Positions 1-8,639 of a stretch of DNA of 12,477 nucleotides are shown piece after piece (the stretch's first letter is position 1; each line of letters begins with the position of its first letter). Location: contig BEXV01006135.1 of the NCBI GenBank assembly GCA_003118195.1, positions 1 through 12,477 on the forward strand. The letters are read 5' to 3'. Below the pieces are notes generated by a model, which saw only the letters and a list, made by a program, of their open reading frames with translations, had not been told where the DNA came from and did not search any database. Source of the stretch: Hemicentrotus pulcherrimus. Taxonomy: Eukaryota; Echinodermata; Echinoidea; Camarodonta; Strongylocentrotidae. The position numbers were made by a program, and so were the translations under genes.

Positions 1-19
1 ATTCATGTGGTGCATGTAC

Positions 20-139
20 CTCTAATTTGACAAATATCTCCAGTAAAACCATCTGGACAGGAGCAATTATAACCGAAGCCTTCCAGAAATTCTGAGCAAG
101 TTCCACCATTTAGACAAGGAGATGACGGACACGTAAACA
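20..139 (-). CDS. EGF19: internal exon encoding one EGF-like domain (class E), last in window
   Basis: Acceptor tctag, donor g|gtacat, 120 nt, phase 1-1. It reads [30 protein letters not shown] and [10 protein letters not shown], then QIR. O-glucose, O-fucose and O-GlcNAc consensus sites and an NCS sequon are present. It is a near-copy of EGF15. A good donor at 19-18 shows that at least one more exon follows beyond the left edge; no stop codon or polyA signal for the gene lies in this window. Confidence 0.93.
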
Positions 140-257
140 CTAGAAGGAAAAAGTTTGAAGTATCACAGGTAAAATGTTCGAAGTGCTAGAGTTGAAAATG
201 TAGAACAATTCACAAATCAATGAGAACTTTATGTATAAACAAGCTTTTCCAACCAAA

Positions 258-396
258 GCCTCATTGCATAAAAGTTGTCATTGATGGTAATCTTGTCATC
301 AATATTAAGCACAATAACAACATCACTAAACAGCCACTGAAATTGAGGTTTCCATACAAGTTACCATCAATGGTAACCTTTTTATACAAATGGGCC
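258..396. mobile_element. snap-back MITE-like element (copy in the EGF18-EGF19 intron)
   Basis: Imperfect inverted repeat of about 34-37 nt: the left arm 258-291 (gcctcattgcataaaa, then a gtcattgatggtaa core) pairs with the right arm 360-396. The short spacer holds no coding capacity. Arms of this kind, with a GC-rich tip followed by ttgcataaaa, suit a non-autonomous DNA transposon. The family is not identified and target-site duplications are not obvious. A matching element lies at the same place in the duplicated intron, so insertion came before the module duplication. Confidence 0.6.
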
Positions 397-764
397 CAGA
401 TAATTAATCAAAGCTATAATCGACTGATTCGTCTTTGAGGATTGTTAAGGATTTGAACCACATCAGACATTAAGAATATTAACTTTAAAAATTATGTGAA
501 AGGTAAACTTAGTACATGTTAATAAGAATCTCGATTTGGTACATGTTTATTCTCCATAGGATTTTGTTTTTGGCATAACTTTCCCAATCTTGTTTTGAGC
601 TAATATTTTGCGATAATATCCTATAAAAGAACTCTTGAGGAAATGTATTTTATTCCTCGCGCTTGTAAATGGGACCCCTTCGAAGAAAATTATAATAGGA
701 AATAAAAGAAACTGTAAGGATATTTATTATTATTTTTCTTTACCAAGGACTAGTGCAAATTTAC

Positions 765-878
765 CTGGAGTTTCACAAAATGTTCCATTAAATCCTTGGG
801 GACATGTGCAATTAAATCCAAACTCGGATTCATAACACAGTCCACCGTTAGAGCAGGGTGAAGAGTCGCAAGCAAATA
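765..878 (-). CDS. EGF18: internal exon encoding one short-loop EGF-like domain (class D)
   Basis: Acceptor tccag, donor g|gtaaat, 114 nt, phase 1-1. It reads [28 protein letters not shown] and [10 protein letters not shown], then ETP. It is the module partner of EGF14, with 5 differences in 114 bases. The donor-side intron (140-764) is recognisably the same as 2055-2649, including a shared snap-back element. The O-glucose consensus and the NCT and NGT sequons are present. Confidence 0.93.
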
Positions 879-1083
879 CTGGAAAGGGGACACAACGGAT
901 TTTAGACATATGAAATCGTTACAATTCTTCAGGAACACATAAACCAAACACCCATGGTTGAATAGACTAAGTACATGCAGACAAATGATATGTTTGAGTT
1001 CAAGTACATGCATACAATTCACAGTTGACACAGTTAGTAATATACATACTAATTTCCAAAACTTATTCAATAACTCAATCTAC

Positions 1084-1197
1084 CTTGAGTTTCGCAAAAC
1101 GTTCCATTAAATCCTTGGAGACATGTGCAATTGAATCCAAACTCAGATTCATAACACAGTCCACCATTAGAACAGGGTGAAGAGTCGCAGACAAAAA
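1084..1197 (-). CDS. EGF17: internal exon encoding one short-loop EGF-like domain (class D)
   Basis: Acceptor ttcag, donor g|gtagat, 114 nt, phase 1-1. It reads [28 protein letters not shown] and [10 protein letters not shown], then ETQ. Leu replaces the Pro that follows Cys5 in the other class-D exons. NCT and NGT sequons and the O-glucose consensus are kept. By sequence it is nearer to EGF18 and EGF14 than to EGF13, its positional counterpart, which hints at gene conversion or a local tandem copy within the second module. Confidence 0.92.
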
Positions 1198-1469
1198 CTG
1201 AAATGTAAAACAAGAGGAAAGAAAATGTAATATTTCATAATCAAAATCTCAACCAATGCAATTTTCCTGGAAGACATAACCTAAACATCCAGTCTGAGAC
1301 AAAAACCGCAATAAAACCGAACCAATCTTCAAAAATTTACAGCCCGAACGACCATTTGAAGTATAAGGAATGTTCAGTTGAAGTGAAAAAAAATAATCAC
1401 ACAATACCCTTCACCGGTTACATCAGTATTAGAAATGAGATTGAAACGAAGAGAGAAATATGAAAGTAC

Positions 1470-1589
1470 CTTTTGTTTCACAAGCTGAACCTGTGAACCC
1501 TTCAGGACAGATGCAATATACATCAAATCCTGAAGCAGCATCAAGACAAAATCCATTATTTTGACAAGGATTCGAAGTACAAGCAGAAA
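1470..1589 (-). CDS. EGF16: internal exon encoding one EGF-like domain (class C)
   Basis: Acceptor tgcag, donor g|gtactt, 120 nt, phase 1-1. It reads SACTSNPC, CQNNGFC, CLDAASGFDVYC, CIC and CPEGFTGSAC, then ETK. O-glucose and O-GlcNAc consensus sites are present, with no O-fucose site. It opens the second module copy. Unlike EGF12, it is followed directly by a working class-D exon: no relic of the decayed class-D exon is seen in 1198-1469, so the two module copies differ by one exon unit. Confidence 0.93.
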
Positions 1590-2076
<487 letters not shown>

Positions 2077-2146
2077 TCACCAGTAAAACTGCCAGAGTTG
2101 AAATGTTGAACAATTTACGAATTATCAAGAAGAGCTTCTCAAATCA

Positions 2147-2305
2147 AGGCCCCGTTGCATAAAAAATACCATTAATTGGAACCTTTTTATCAATATTAAC
2201 CACAATGACCACATCACGAAACAGCTACTCAAATCGAGGTTTCGATAGACGTTACCAGTAAGGGTCAAATTTCCATCAATGGTAAGTCTGATGCAATGGG
2301 ACCCG
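2147..2305. mobile_element. snap-back MITE-like element (copy in the EGF14-EGF15 intron)
   Basis: Inverted repeat: left arm from 2147 (aggccccgttgcataaaa), right arm ending near 2305 (ttccatcaatgg, then gatgcaatgggaccc). It corresponds in position and sequence to 258-396 but keeps the arm tips better, with a clear GGGNCCC-ATTGCAT end. The internal part differs by indels from the other copy. There is no reading frame of note. Confidence 0.6.
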
Positions 2306-2649
2306 ACGATTCATGAACACTATAATCGACTGACCTGTCTTGGAGGATTGTTGAAGATTTGAACGAAATCGGACAATAAGAATATGATTTTGAAATGCTT
2401 TGTAAAAGATAAACTATAAAGTACATGCAAATAGAAATCTCGATTTGGTAAATGTCTATTCTCCATATGATGTAGTTTTGCAGAACTATCCCCATCTGGT
2501 TTTATAGTAAGCTTTAGTATCCTAGGAAAAACTCTAGATGAAACGTATTATTATCCTCGCGCTTGTAAAGGGAATCATAACTGGAAATAAGATAAACTGT
2601 TAGGATATGTATTTTTATTTTTCTTAACAAAGGACTTGAGCAAATTTAC

Positions 2650-2763
2650 CTGGAGTTTCACAAAACGTTCCATTAAATCCTTGGGGACATGTGCAGTTAA
2701 ATCCAAACTCGGATTCATAACACATTCCACCGTTAGAGCAGGGTGAAGAGTCACAAGCAAAAA
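2650..2763 (-). CDS. EGF14: internal exon encoding one short-loop EGF-like domain (class D)
   Basis: Acceptor atcag, donor g|gtaaat, 114 nt, phase 1-1. It reads [28 protein letters not shown] and [10 protein letters not shown], then ETP. It differs from EGF18 at 5 of 114 bases, and the introns on its donor side are also alike, so the two are copies from one module duplication. The O-glucose consensus is present. NCT and NGT sequons replace the usual O-GlcNAc site. The Pro codon at the end (ETP) is shared only with EGF18. Confidence 0.92.
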
Positions 2764-3243
2764 CTGATACGGAAAATAATCATGAAAAGGCGATTTAAGA
2801 AAAGAAATTAAAGACAAAGACAAAAAAAAAAAACTGTCAGCATTAGAATGAGGTGAGCGCCTACAAACTATGAGATTTAAAATGCTTATGTTTATTATCT
2901 ATTTAAACATGAAGAGAGAAAGTCTTGATCAGTTTTATTAAACGAATCGATGTATTTAAAAAAGGCATCGTTTTTAAAATTTAGTTTTCGAACTGAAAAA
3001 GACAACATATCCTAAGGAAAGAGAATGAAGTAATCCACATTTTACTCCCACATATAACAAAGAGAAGTTTAAAGATAAGACACAACCCTTAAATAAAAGA
3101 AACTGTCGGAAACATTTTCTTTTAAACCGTGGAAATTAATGTCTATAGTTTGAAATATTGAAAGGTGCCTATAAGTTACCCGTTTGATTTGCGTGATAAA
3201 TGGGATTTAGAATTTTATATACAATTGATATAAAGTAATCCAC
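2764..3243. other. intron between EGF13 and EGF14
   Basis: AT-rich, with a 12-base A run at 2822-2833. I found no EGF relic, inverted-repeat element or reading frame here. Confidence 0.75.
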
Positions 3244-3357
3244 CTCGAGTTTCACAAAATGTTCCATTAAACCCTTGGGGACAGGTGCAATTAAATCCAG
3301 AAATAGATTCAAAGCACAGACCCCCATTAGAGCAGGGTGATGAGTTGCAAGCAAAAA
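3244..3357 (-). CDS. EGF13: internal exon encoding one short-loop EGF-like domain (class D)
   Basis: Acceptor gttag, donor g|gtggat, 114 nt, phase 1-1. It reads [28 protein letters not shown] and [10 protein letters not shown], then ETR. The Cys3-Cys4 loop is eight residues. It has three N-glycosylation sequons: NSS between Cys1 and Cys2, NCT at Cys4, and NGT in the Cys5-Cys6 loop, where other exons have the O-GlcNAc Thr. CNSSPC also fits the O-glucose consensus. The donor, with G at +3 and T at +6, is weaker than its neighbours'. It is the most diverged of the four intact class-D exons. Confidence 0.9.
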
Positions 3358-3537
3358 CTAACATTCAGAAGAGGATAGAAAATACATTTAAAATAAAACT
3401 CTAACATTGTTTGAAAAGAATAGTTGCTGAAAGTTAAATTGCATTTTCTCGAAGAACGAAGTGAACCGCGAATCGTATGTTGCTGAACGAGTTTAATATG
3501 TACTAGACAATATGGTCGTGCTAAGGTAAAACATAAC

Positions 3538-3648
3538 CTCTTCTTTCACAAAACGTTCTATTAAATCCGTCTGGACATGTGCAATTAAGTGTCCGAACTC
3601 ATTAAACAGTCCACCATTATAGCTAAGATGAACGGTCGCAAGCAAAAA
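3538..3648 (-). pseudogene. decayed class-D EGF exon with stops but plausible splice sites
   Basis: A class-D exon relic of 111 nt between EGF12 and EGF13. It begins with a ctcag acceptor and FACD as in EGF14, then a TAG stop falls in frame at 3625-3623. Small indels put the middle out of frame, with further TAA and TGA triplets. After a net loss of three bases the end returns to frame and reads NCTCPDGFNRTFC, then a g|gttatg donor. Both splice sites are still plausible, so inclusion would end the protein early: it is either a dead exon or a poison exon. Confidence 0.82.
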
Positions 3649-3805
3649 CTGAGTTTGGAAGAAATAAATTACAAAACAGCGGTTTTCAAAATCAAAGCAA
3701 TTTTCAAAGAACATAAAACCCCTCTACCAATTAATAATAAATATGATATGAAGAGACATATAAGAATAGGAAAAAAATGACATGAAGAGATTTTAAAAAT
3801 AGTAC

Positions 3806-3925
3806 CTTTTGTTTCACAAGCTGAACCAGTAAAGCCTTCAGGACAGATGCAATATATATCAAACCCTGAAGCAGTTTCAAGGCAAAATCCCTCATTTTGA
3901 CAAGGATTTGAAGAACATGCAGAAA
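3806..3925 (-). CDS. EGF12: internal exon encoding one EGF-like domain (module class C)
   Basis: Acceptor tatag, donor g|gtacta, 120 nt, phase 1-1. It reads SACSSNPC, CQNEGFC, CLETASGFDIYC, CIC and CPEGFTGSAC, then ETK. O-glucose and O-GlcNAc consensus sites are present; Phe before Cys3 excludes O-fucose. It is the paralogue of EGF16, differing at about 13 of 120 bases, mostly at third positions. It opens the first copy of a repeated module (C, D, D, E exon classes) that continues with EGF13, EGF14 and EGF15. Confidence 0.92.
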
Positions 3926-4183
3926 CTATAAGCGACAGAAACGAAAGGAAGTTCACACAAGAGCAAATATAGGTTTAGAACAAAAGATGAGCATACAATA
4001 CATCTAGAACATATAACAATTGAATTTGATATAGTTTTGTTAAACAAATAAGCAGGATTGACGGACACATTTTGTAAAGTGTGAACAAAAATGAAAGTAG
4101 CTGCTGAAAAAAGTTATTTACATATAAGAAGCTACACGACATATGGACGTACAAGAATAAACAAATAGGTGCGATTTTTTTAC

Positions 4184-4298
4184 CTTTCATATTCTCCGGT
4201 TGGTCCAACAAATCCAATAGGACAGATGTGATTAAAAACATCATCAAATTCACAAATAACTCCACCATTGTGAAATGGTAAAGAGGAACAAACGAACA
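4184..4298 (-). pseudogene. decayed EGF exon with destroyed acceptor
   Basis: Between EGF11 and EGF12 a 115-nt stretch still reads as an EGF exon. In the exon frame it shows FVCSSLP, then HNGG, an Ile inserted before Cys3, CEFDDVFNHIC and CPIGFVG. Cys2 has become Phe, Cys4 is His, and Cys6 is missing because a one-base gain near the 3' end shifts the frame. The position where AG should precede the exon (4300-4299) reads AA, and no AG lies close upstream. The donor (ag|gtaaaa) is still good. Length not divisible by three plus a dead acceptor makes this a fossil, not a working exon. Confidence 0.72.
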
Positions 4299-4481
4299 TT
4301 GCAAAGCGAGACATGATAACGTAAGATAAGAGTTGGACGTTTGAAATGAAAGCAAACAAAACATGCTACACATTACATATTTTATTTTTAGCCGAAGACA
4401 AGTGCAAGCATTAAAGTGATTGGTCGGAGGACAGCAGTCAGATTCCGACCCACTGTTAGCACGCACATACATACAACAAAG

Positions 4482-4500
4482 ATGCACACACATGCGCGCG
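4482..4500. repeat. alternating purine-pyrimidine tract
   Basis: Nineteen bases of strict purine/pyrimidine alternation, passing from a CA run to a CG run (atgcacacac, then atgcgcgcg), within a longer CA/CG-rich patch (4459-4512) just past the EGF11 donor. Such tracts can adopt Z-DNA and are prone to length change. Confidence 0.75.
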
Positions 4501-4543
4501 AACAAGCGCGCAGCCCTTCGAATACCACCCTTTTTCAGTTTAC

Positions 4544-4663
4544 CTCTCGTTTCACAGTTTGTCCCCGTGTAACCATCAGGGCAGAGGCAAGCATATCCAA
4601 AGCCGGATCCAACTTCGGAGCAGGTTCCCTCGTTCAAACATGGTGCAGATGTACAGGACAAAA
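4544..4663 (-). CDS. EGF11: internal exon encoding one EGF-like domain, with open read-through into the next intron
   Basis: Acceptor tgcag, donor g|gtaaac, 120 nt, phase 1-1. It reads LSCTSAPC, CLNEGTC, CSEVGSGFGYAC, CLC and CPDGYTGTNC, then ETR. O-glucose, O-fucose and O-GlcNAc consensus sites are all present. Unusually, the exon frame does not close soon after the donor: it stays open through the intron to a stop at 3975-3977, adding about 188 codons if the intron were retained. That may be chance on a T-rich strand. The following intron also holds a decayed EGF exon. Confidence 0.92.
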
Positions 4664-4836
4664 CTGCATTTAAAGAAAATTTAAGATATTGGAGAAATTA
4701 GCAAGGCAAATATATTCACTTTGTTTATATTGCTGATAATTAGGGTATGTTCGTTTACATTGTGGGTGTTTGATACCCCTCTGTTTTCAAAGCAGGGGAG
4801 CCACGAAACAATTTTGAATATGTGGTATATGAGGGA

Positions 4837-4849
4837 GGGGGGGGGGGGN
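4837..4849. repeat. G homopolymer with an ambiguous base
   Basis: Twelve G residues followed by N at 4849, in the EGF10-EGF11 intron. This is the only undetermined base in the window and most likely reflects homopolymer sequencing uncertainty. Confidence 0.95.
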
Positions 4850-4935
4850 CGACAAAGTGAGATGAAAATTTTGGAAAGAAAATATTTTATTTATTTAGTT
4901 CTCAAAGAATCATCGAATAATAGACTGAAACCTAC

Positions 4936-5055
4936 GTTGCGTCTGGCAGTTAGTTCCAGTGAAGCCCGCAGGACATGTGCAAGTGTATCCAAAACCAACT
5001 TGTAGTTCAGAGCAACCTCCACCGTTCTGACACGGATTGGAATTACAAGTGAAAA
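4936..5055 (-). CDS. EGF10: internal exon encoding one EGF-like domain
   Basis: Acceptor cacag, donor c|gtaggt, 120 nt, phase 1-1. It reads FTCNSNPC, CQNGGGC, CSELQVGFGYTC, CTC and CPAGFTGTNC, then QTQ. The last exon base is C, so the junction codon with EGF11 is Leu, the only non-Val/Ile/Ala junction here. O-glucose and O-GlcNAc consensus sites are present; Gly before Cys3 excludes O-fucose. A later in-frame-looking GT at the donor would shift to phase 2, so the c|gt choice is forced by the conserved phase. Confidence 0.91.
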
Positions 5056-5625
5056 CTGTGGATAAAATAGAATAAGATATCACATTTTTACAAACGATGC
5101 AAACAGCACTCGGATCATTATTTTGTTCAGCATTAACAAACAAAAAATAAGGATGTAACCAAGCTATTACACATCATTAAACCTTTTAAGAGGAGACATT
5201 GATTTTACAATGTATGAATTATATGGTGTATGGAGAGTAAATCTTTTACTCGTATTTGATTGTTAAAACGTACATACAAATAAAGAATACCGTGGACTAA
5301 GTCTACATCATAATGAGATCAATGTATTGTATATTGAGTTGAAGTAAATGTTTGCCACACTCTCCTAACAAATAAATATCATTCCCTTCTGTAGAAATAA
5401 AAAAATAATTGGTATGATGAAGCTTTTCTTCTTCAATGAGCGATGGCTAGAATAATATCTTCGAAGAGATTAACAATTGTGTGCGAATAACAGTAAATAC
5501 ACATAACTGACACGATTATAAGTACATATATGCGGGTGTGCGAACAGATGTAAGGGCATGTGAGTGTGTTCGTGCATGTAAGTTTATAATTTGTGCTTGA
5601 TGGGTGATCCCTTTGCACTTCGTAC
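5056..5625. other. intron between EGF9 and EGF10
   Basis: AT-rich intron. Near the EGF9 donor (about 5530-5580) it is GT-rich (gtgtgcgaacag, gtgagtgtgttcg). I see no exon relic, RNA gene or transposon end. Confidence 0.75.
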
Positions 5626-5745
5626 CTTGGGTTTCACAATTGGTTCCACTGAAACCCTCTAGACATGAGCACGTGTATCCCAAATCCTGCTCCAATTCCG
5701 CACACGACCCGCCATGCATGCAGGGGTTTGACAAGCAGGTAAGCA
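5626..5745 (-). CDS. EGF9: internal exon encoding one EGF-like domain
   Basis: Acceptor cttag, donor g|gtacga, 120 nt, phase 1-1. It reads [30 protein letters not shown] and [10 protein letters not shown], then ETQ. All three O-glycan consensus patterns are met: CLSNPC for O-glucose, Ser before Cys3 for O-fucose, and GFSG with Ser for O-GlcNAc. Its codons are more GC-rich than those of the array exons, suggesting a different age or history. It resembles EGF10 and EGF11 in the Cys3-Cys4 loop (x-E-L/V plus G-Y-x-C). Confidence 0.92.
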
Positions 5746-6486
5746 CTAAGGGATAGGTGAATATACAGGGTGCATTCGACATTTTAAGAATGAACACAGA
5801 AATGTGGAGGTAGGCAAAAGGGGTTTACACAAACAAACAAATGGCAAGCAAGCAACAAACAAGCAACAACCAAAAGCAAAATACATGAAAATAGGCGTTC
5901 ATCTTAAATGCAAGAACTTCATGCAACATCATTATGGTTTGAAGTTTTTTTTTTGGTAGGGGTGCATAAAAGAGGTAAGAAGCCAACCCGGCCATGCTTC
6001 AATTTCATCCTTCACCCGTTACACATTAAAAAGCTAAAAAAAAAAAATTAAACGCAGTTGATATATTTTTATTCCATGACACTGTATTTATAAAAATAAA
6101 TGAATGTAAATATATGAGTTATTTCCCCTCATAATCATTCATGACAGAGGTTATAATTTCCACTGGTTGATGAAACCATTACAGAGTCAGATGTTTACAT
6201 GTCTTATAGTATCTTGTGATTTTCACACTAACATTTATTGCTCGTGTACAGCTTAAACATTATTATCAGTGACAGAATTACTCAGAAAACCTGAAAATGC
6301 ACTCCTCGATTTCTCATATTCAATCTCATGAAGTTATGGCATCCTAGTTATCTACTTTCAACGACCAAGACACATGTTGATAATGACATCGGTTAGACGA
6401 ATTTCTGCAGAAATGATCTTATGGGGATTTTCTCCATGTGGAACTGCCCAGCTACAGCTGAGGCCCAGTATAAGAATCAGCCTTAC
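5746..6486. other. intron between EGF8 and EGF9
   Basis: AT-rich, with a caagcaa/caaacaa-type low-complexity stretch near 5830-5880, a T run near 5945-5953 and an A run near 6038-6047. I see no EGF relic and no recognisable element. Confidence 0.75.
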
Positions 6487-6606
6487 CTCTGGTTGCGCAG
6501 TATCTCCCTGTATAAGCTGCAGGACAGAGGCAGAAATACCCAGATCCAGAGCTAGATTCCATGCAAGTTGCTCCATTCAGACAAGGGTTAGACGAACAGC
6601 TCGGTA
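6487..6606 (-). CDS. EGF8: internal exon encoding one EGF-like domain, weak acceptor
   Basis: Donor g|gtaagg; acceptor aatag, 120 nt, phase 1-1. It reads PSCSSNPC, CLNGATC, CMESSSGSGYFC, CLC and CPAAYTGRYC, then ATR. O-glucose and O-fucose consensus sites are present. The Cys5-Cys6 loop has Ala in place of the nearly invariant Gly (PAAY), which breaks the strict O-GlcNAc consensus. The acceptor is preceded by a mixed run (cgtgtatcatgaatag) without a pyrimidine tract, the poorest acceptor of all intact exons, so it may be a skipped or alternative exon. Skipping would keep the frame. Confidence 0.88.
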
Positions 6607-7243
6607 CTATTCATGATACACGTGTAAAAGAAAGAAACAAAAAACAACATTATTAACTATAGTGGTTTATATGTAATAAATATAGTATGTATAAATATAT
6701 ATAAATATATATAAATATATATATATCACAATTATTAATTTATCTACAGCACATAGAGAAACTTCAGTTTATTATGCGCTTCATAAATATTGTATTAGTA
6801 TTATTTATTATTTTCAAGGGTTTGAGACAACGTGGAATTCTGTTGATATTTCTATCACACAGCCTGAATTATATTGTCTCATGGAATGATTACACAAATA
6901 TGTATTTCATAGGGGTCCATATCTTCAGAGTACCGCCAAGATCCCCCATATTTCATTTCCATGCAAAGGTAGGACTCGCTGGACATTTTGTTTGTCATGC
7001 AGCATGAAGAAGAAAAAATCAACATGCTCCAAAATTAACATTCCATGAAGACGGCTACACAGGAATTATCTTTGTTAATTTAGGAAGAGCAATGGCAGCA
7101 GCAACAGTGCTCTGCACAATGATATGTCTTGCTTTGTGTTCTGATCGGAAAGCGTGTGGATGTCCAATAGACATTTACTACTCCTTCATGTTAATCAACA
7201 AGAGAGATTTTTTTTAATCGTTTTACATTCATGCATTCCATAC
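6607..7243. other. intron between EGF7 and EGF8
   Basis: Holds the AT repeat at 6691-6720. A 77-codon plus-strand frame (6774-7007) has no recognisable motif and I treat it as chance. Nothing else is supported. Confidence 0.75.
6691..6720. repeat. 10-bp tandem repeat, (ataaatatat) x 3
   Basis: Three perfect copies of a 10-base AT unit, followed by a short TA run to 6726. It is a small minisatellite in the EGF7-EGF8 intron, close to the weak EGF8 acceptor. Confidence 0.92.
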
Positions 7244-7357
7244 CTTGTTCGCCACAGTTGACTCCCTGAAAGCCATCTTCACAAATACATGTGTAACCCA
7301 GCTCAGTATCAATACACGCCGCATTGTTGAGACATGGTCCGGACGTACAAGCTGGTA
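7244..7357 (-). CDS. EGF7: internal exon encoding one short-loop EGF-like domain
   Basis: Acceptor ttcag, donor g|gtatgg, 114 nt, phase 1-1. It reads PACTSGPC, CLNNAAC, CIDTELGYTC, CIC and CEDGFQGVNC, then GEQ. The Cys3-Cys4 loop has eight residues instead of ten, which accounts for the two missing codons. CTSGPC fits the O-glucose consensus. Ala before Cys3 and Gln in the Cys5-Cys6 loop remove the O-fucose and O-GlcNAc sites. It is one of the most divergent intact domains here and has no close sister exon in the window. Confidence 0.92.
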
Positions 7358-8186
7358 CTGAATAATGGAAATAAACAAAAGAATCGAACGTCGTAAAAGG
7401 AATGACATATAATGTTGTTATGTTATCAATATCAACACCGAATGTATGGACAGCATAGATTAAAACTAAACTTGTATCAGTGCCCCTGTAGTAACTTCAA
7501 ACTTGCCTTTGTCAGTATTGCTTGATTAGGTTACAAAGCATTTTACCTGTTAGTGCCTAAAAGCTCTTGATAATTTCAAGCAAGCAAATATTTATTCTAG
7601 ACAGAAAAAGGCCGATTCTAGATACGACTAAAGAGGGAAGACTACCATGGTAATGTCGATCATGTTTGATTAGCTCTGGGAATTTTTTTTTTTTTTTTGT
7701 AACACTTTCAAGAGAATTATGATATTTACTTCCGTAAAGGAATCCATCGATATCCCTGTAATAAGAACAATAGTTTATATCAATTCAACTCTTGATAATC
7801 TGGAAACTGATATAATTACACATATTTTGGGAAATTAAATCATTCCTGCACAAGCGTCATTTGATAGAGACGTTTAGCATTCTTGTTTTATTAGTGTTTT
7901 TGGTTTCGTTAAACCTTAGAGTTTAGATTATATAATACACAATATCATATCGCCTACAAATTCAAAATAGTACTTATACGTTGTCGACCTTTTCGAATAA
8001 AAATGAGAAGAATGAACTAGGATAATGATTAAAAAAGACTTCCACCTGTTACAACACATAAATAATTACACTACATTTACCAAAATAAAATAACATGATA
8101 CCATTTCCCAACAATGAATAATTCCCATAACCAATACTAAATAATAACCAAAAAAAAAAGATAAACAAGGAGGTTTCATGTCATAC
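7358..8186. other. intron between EGF6 and EGF7
   Basis: AT-rich with a 16-base T run at 7683-7698. I looked for cysteine-spaced EGF relics and for inverted-repeat ends and found none. Confidence 0.7.
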
Positions 8187-8309
8187 CTCTCATATCGCAA
8201 TGGGTCCCAAAATAACCCATTGCGCAGAGACAGAAATAACCAGCACCACTTTCAGATTCAAAACAGACTGCACCATTCAAGCAGGGATAGGATTCGCATG
8301 GTGATGGAG
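8187..8309 (-). CDS. EGF6: internal exon encoding one EGF-like domain, one codon longer
   Basis: Acceptor cacag, donor g|gtatga, 123 nt, phase 1-1. It reads PSPCESYPC, CLNGAVC, CFESESGAGYFC, CLC and CAMGYFGTHC, then DMR. The extra codon lies before Cys1, so the junction is A-P-S-P-C instead of the usual three residues. CESYPC fits the O-glucose consensus. The O-fucose position is Val and the O-GlcNAc Thr is Phe, so both are lost. It is flanked by the two longest introns in the window (2035 and 829 nt), unlike the compact array before it. Confidence 0.92.
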
Positions 8310-8410
8310 CTGTGTGCATGGGAGGGTGTGTAATGATTGCATGGTTATGATGATGAAACAAACACAGGAAAGCAAAAGTGAGAGAAGTGAAGCGAGATTT
8401 GATGTAGATG

Positions 8411-8568
8411 TAAAGCTACGGTCACAAAGGTTCGTACTAAAGATGCGTTCACACAAATCTCCCTGTTTTTTCCATTGTCTTCCCGAATTTCTATTGTCTG
8501 AAAATCGTTCGTACGGCGTGCGTAGCAGTTCGTAACAGTTCGTAATGGCATTCGTGACCGACGCTTTA
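8411..8568. mobile_element. MITE-like element with internal TTCGTA repeats
   Basis: Terminal inverted repeats of about 20 nt: left arm 8411-8430 (taaagctacggtcacaaagg), right arm 8549-8568 ending gaccgacgcttta. About three quarters of positions pair, with a shared cggtcac core. Between them, gttcgta recurs several times (8430, 8508, 8529 and 8539 areas). The ends lie on TA, compatible with a TA target, but no flanking duplication can be proved. It has no coding capacity. Confidence 0.55.
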
Positions 8569-8639
8569 TCACCAACGTTCTTACAAAGAGAATCCAACTT
8601 TGGTGGGTTGTATGAAAGGATCATTAACTGCATTAAACG

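Noticed and set aside
220..438. 72-codon plus-strand frame
   Set aside because: It lies over the snap-back element 258-396, whose inverted arms explain the open stretch.
750..1070. 106-codon minus-strand frame overlapping EGF18
   Set aside because: It reads the exon in a wrong frame and without the cysteine pattern; the real frame gives a complete EGF domain with good splice sites.
1198..1469. Search for a second copy of the dead class-D exon in the second module
   Set aside because: No cysteine-spaced relic or exon-like identity is seen; the interval looks like plain intron.
4721..5005. 94-codon plus-strand frame
   Set aside because: It crosses the undetermined base at 4849 and runs antisense through EGF10; it has no independent support.
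6774..7007. 77-codon plus-strand frame
   Set aside because: Hydrophobic AT-driven string with no motif, inside an intron of the minus-strand gene.
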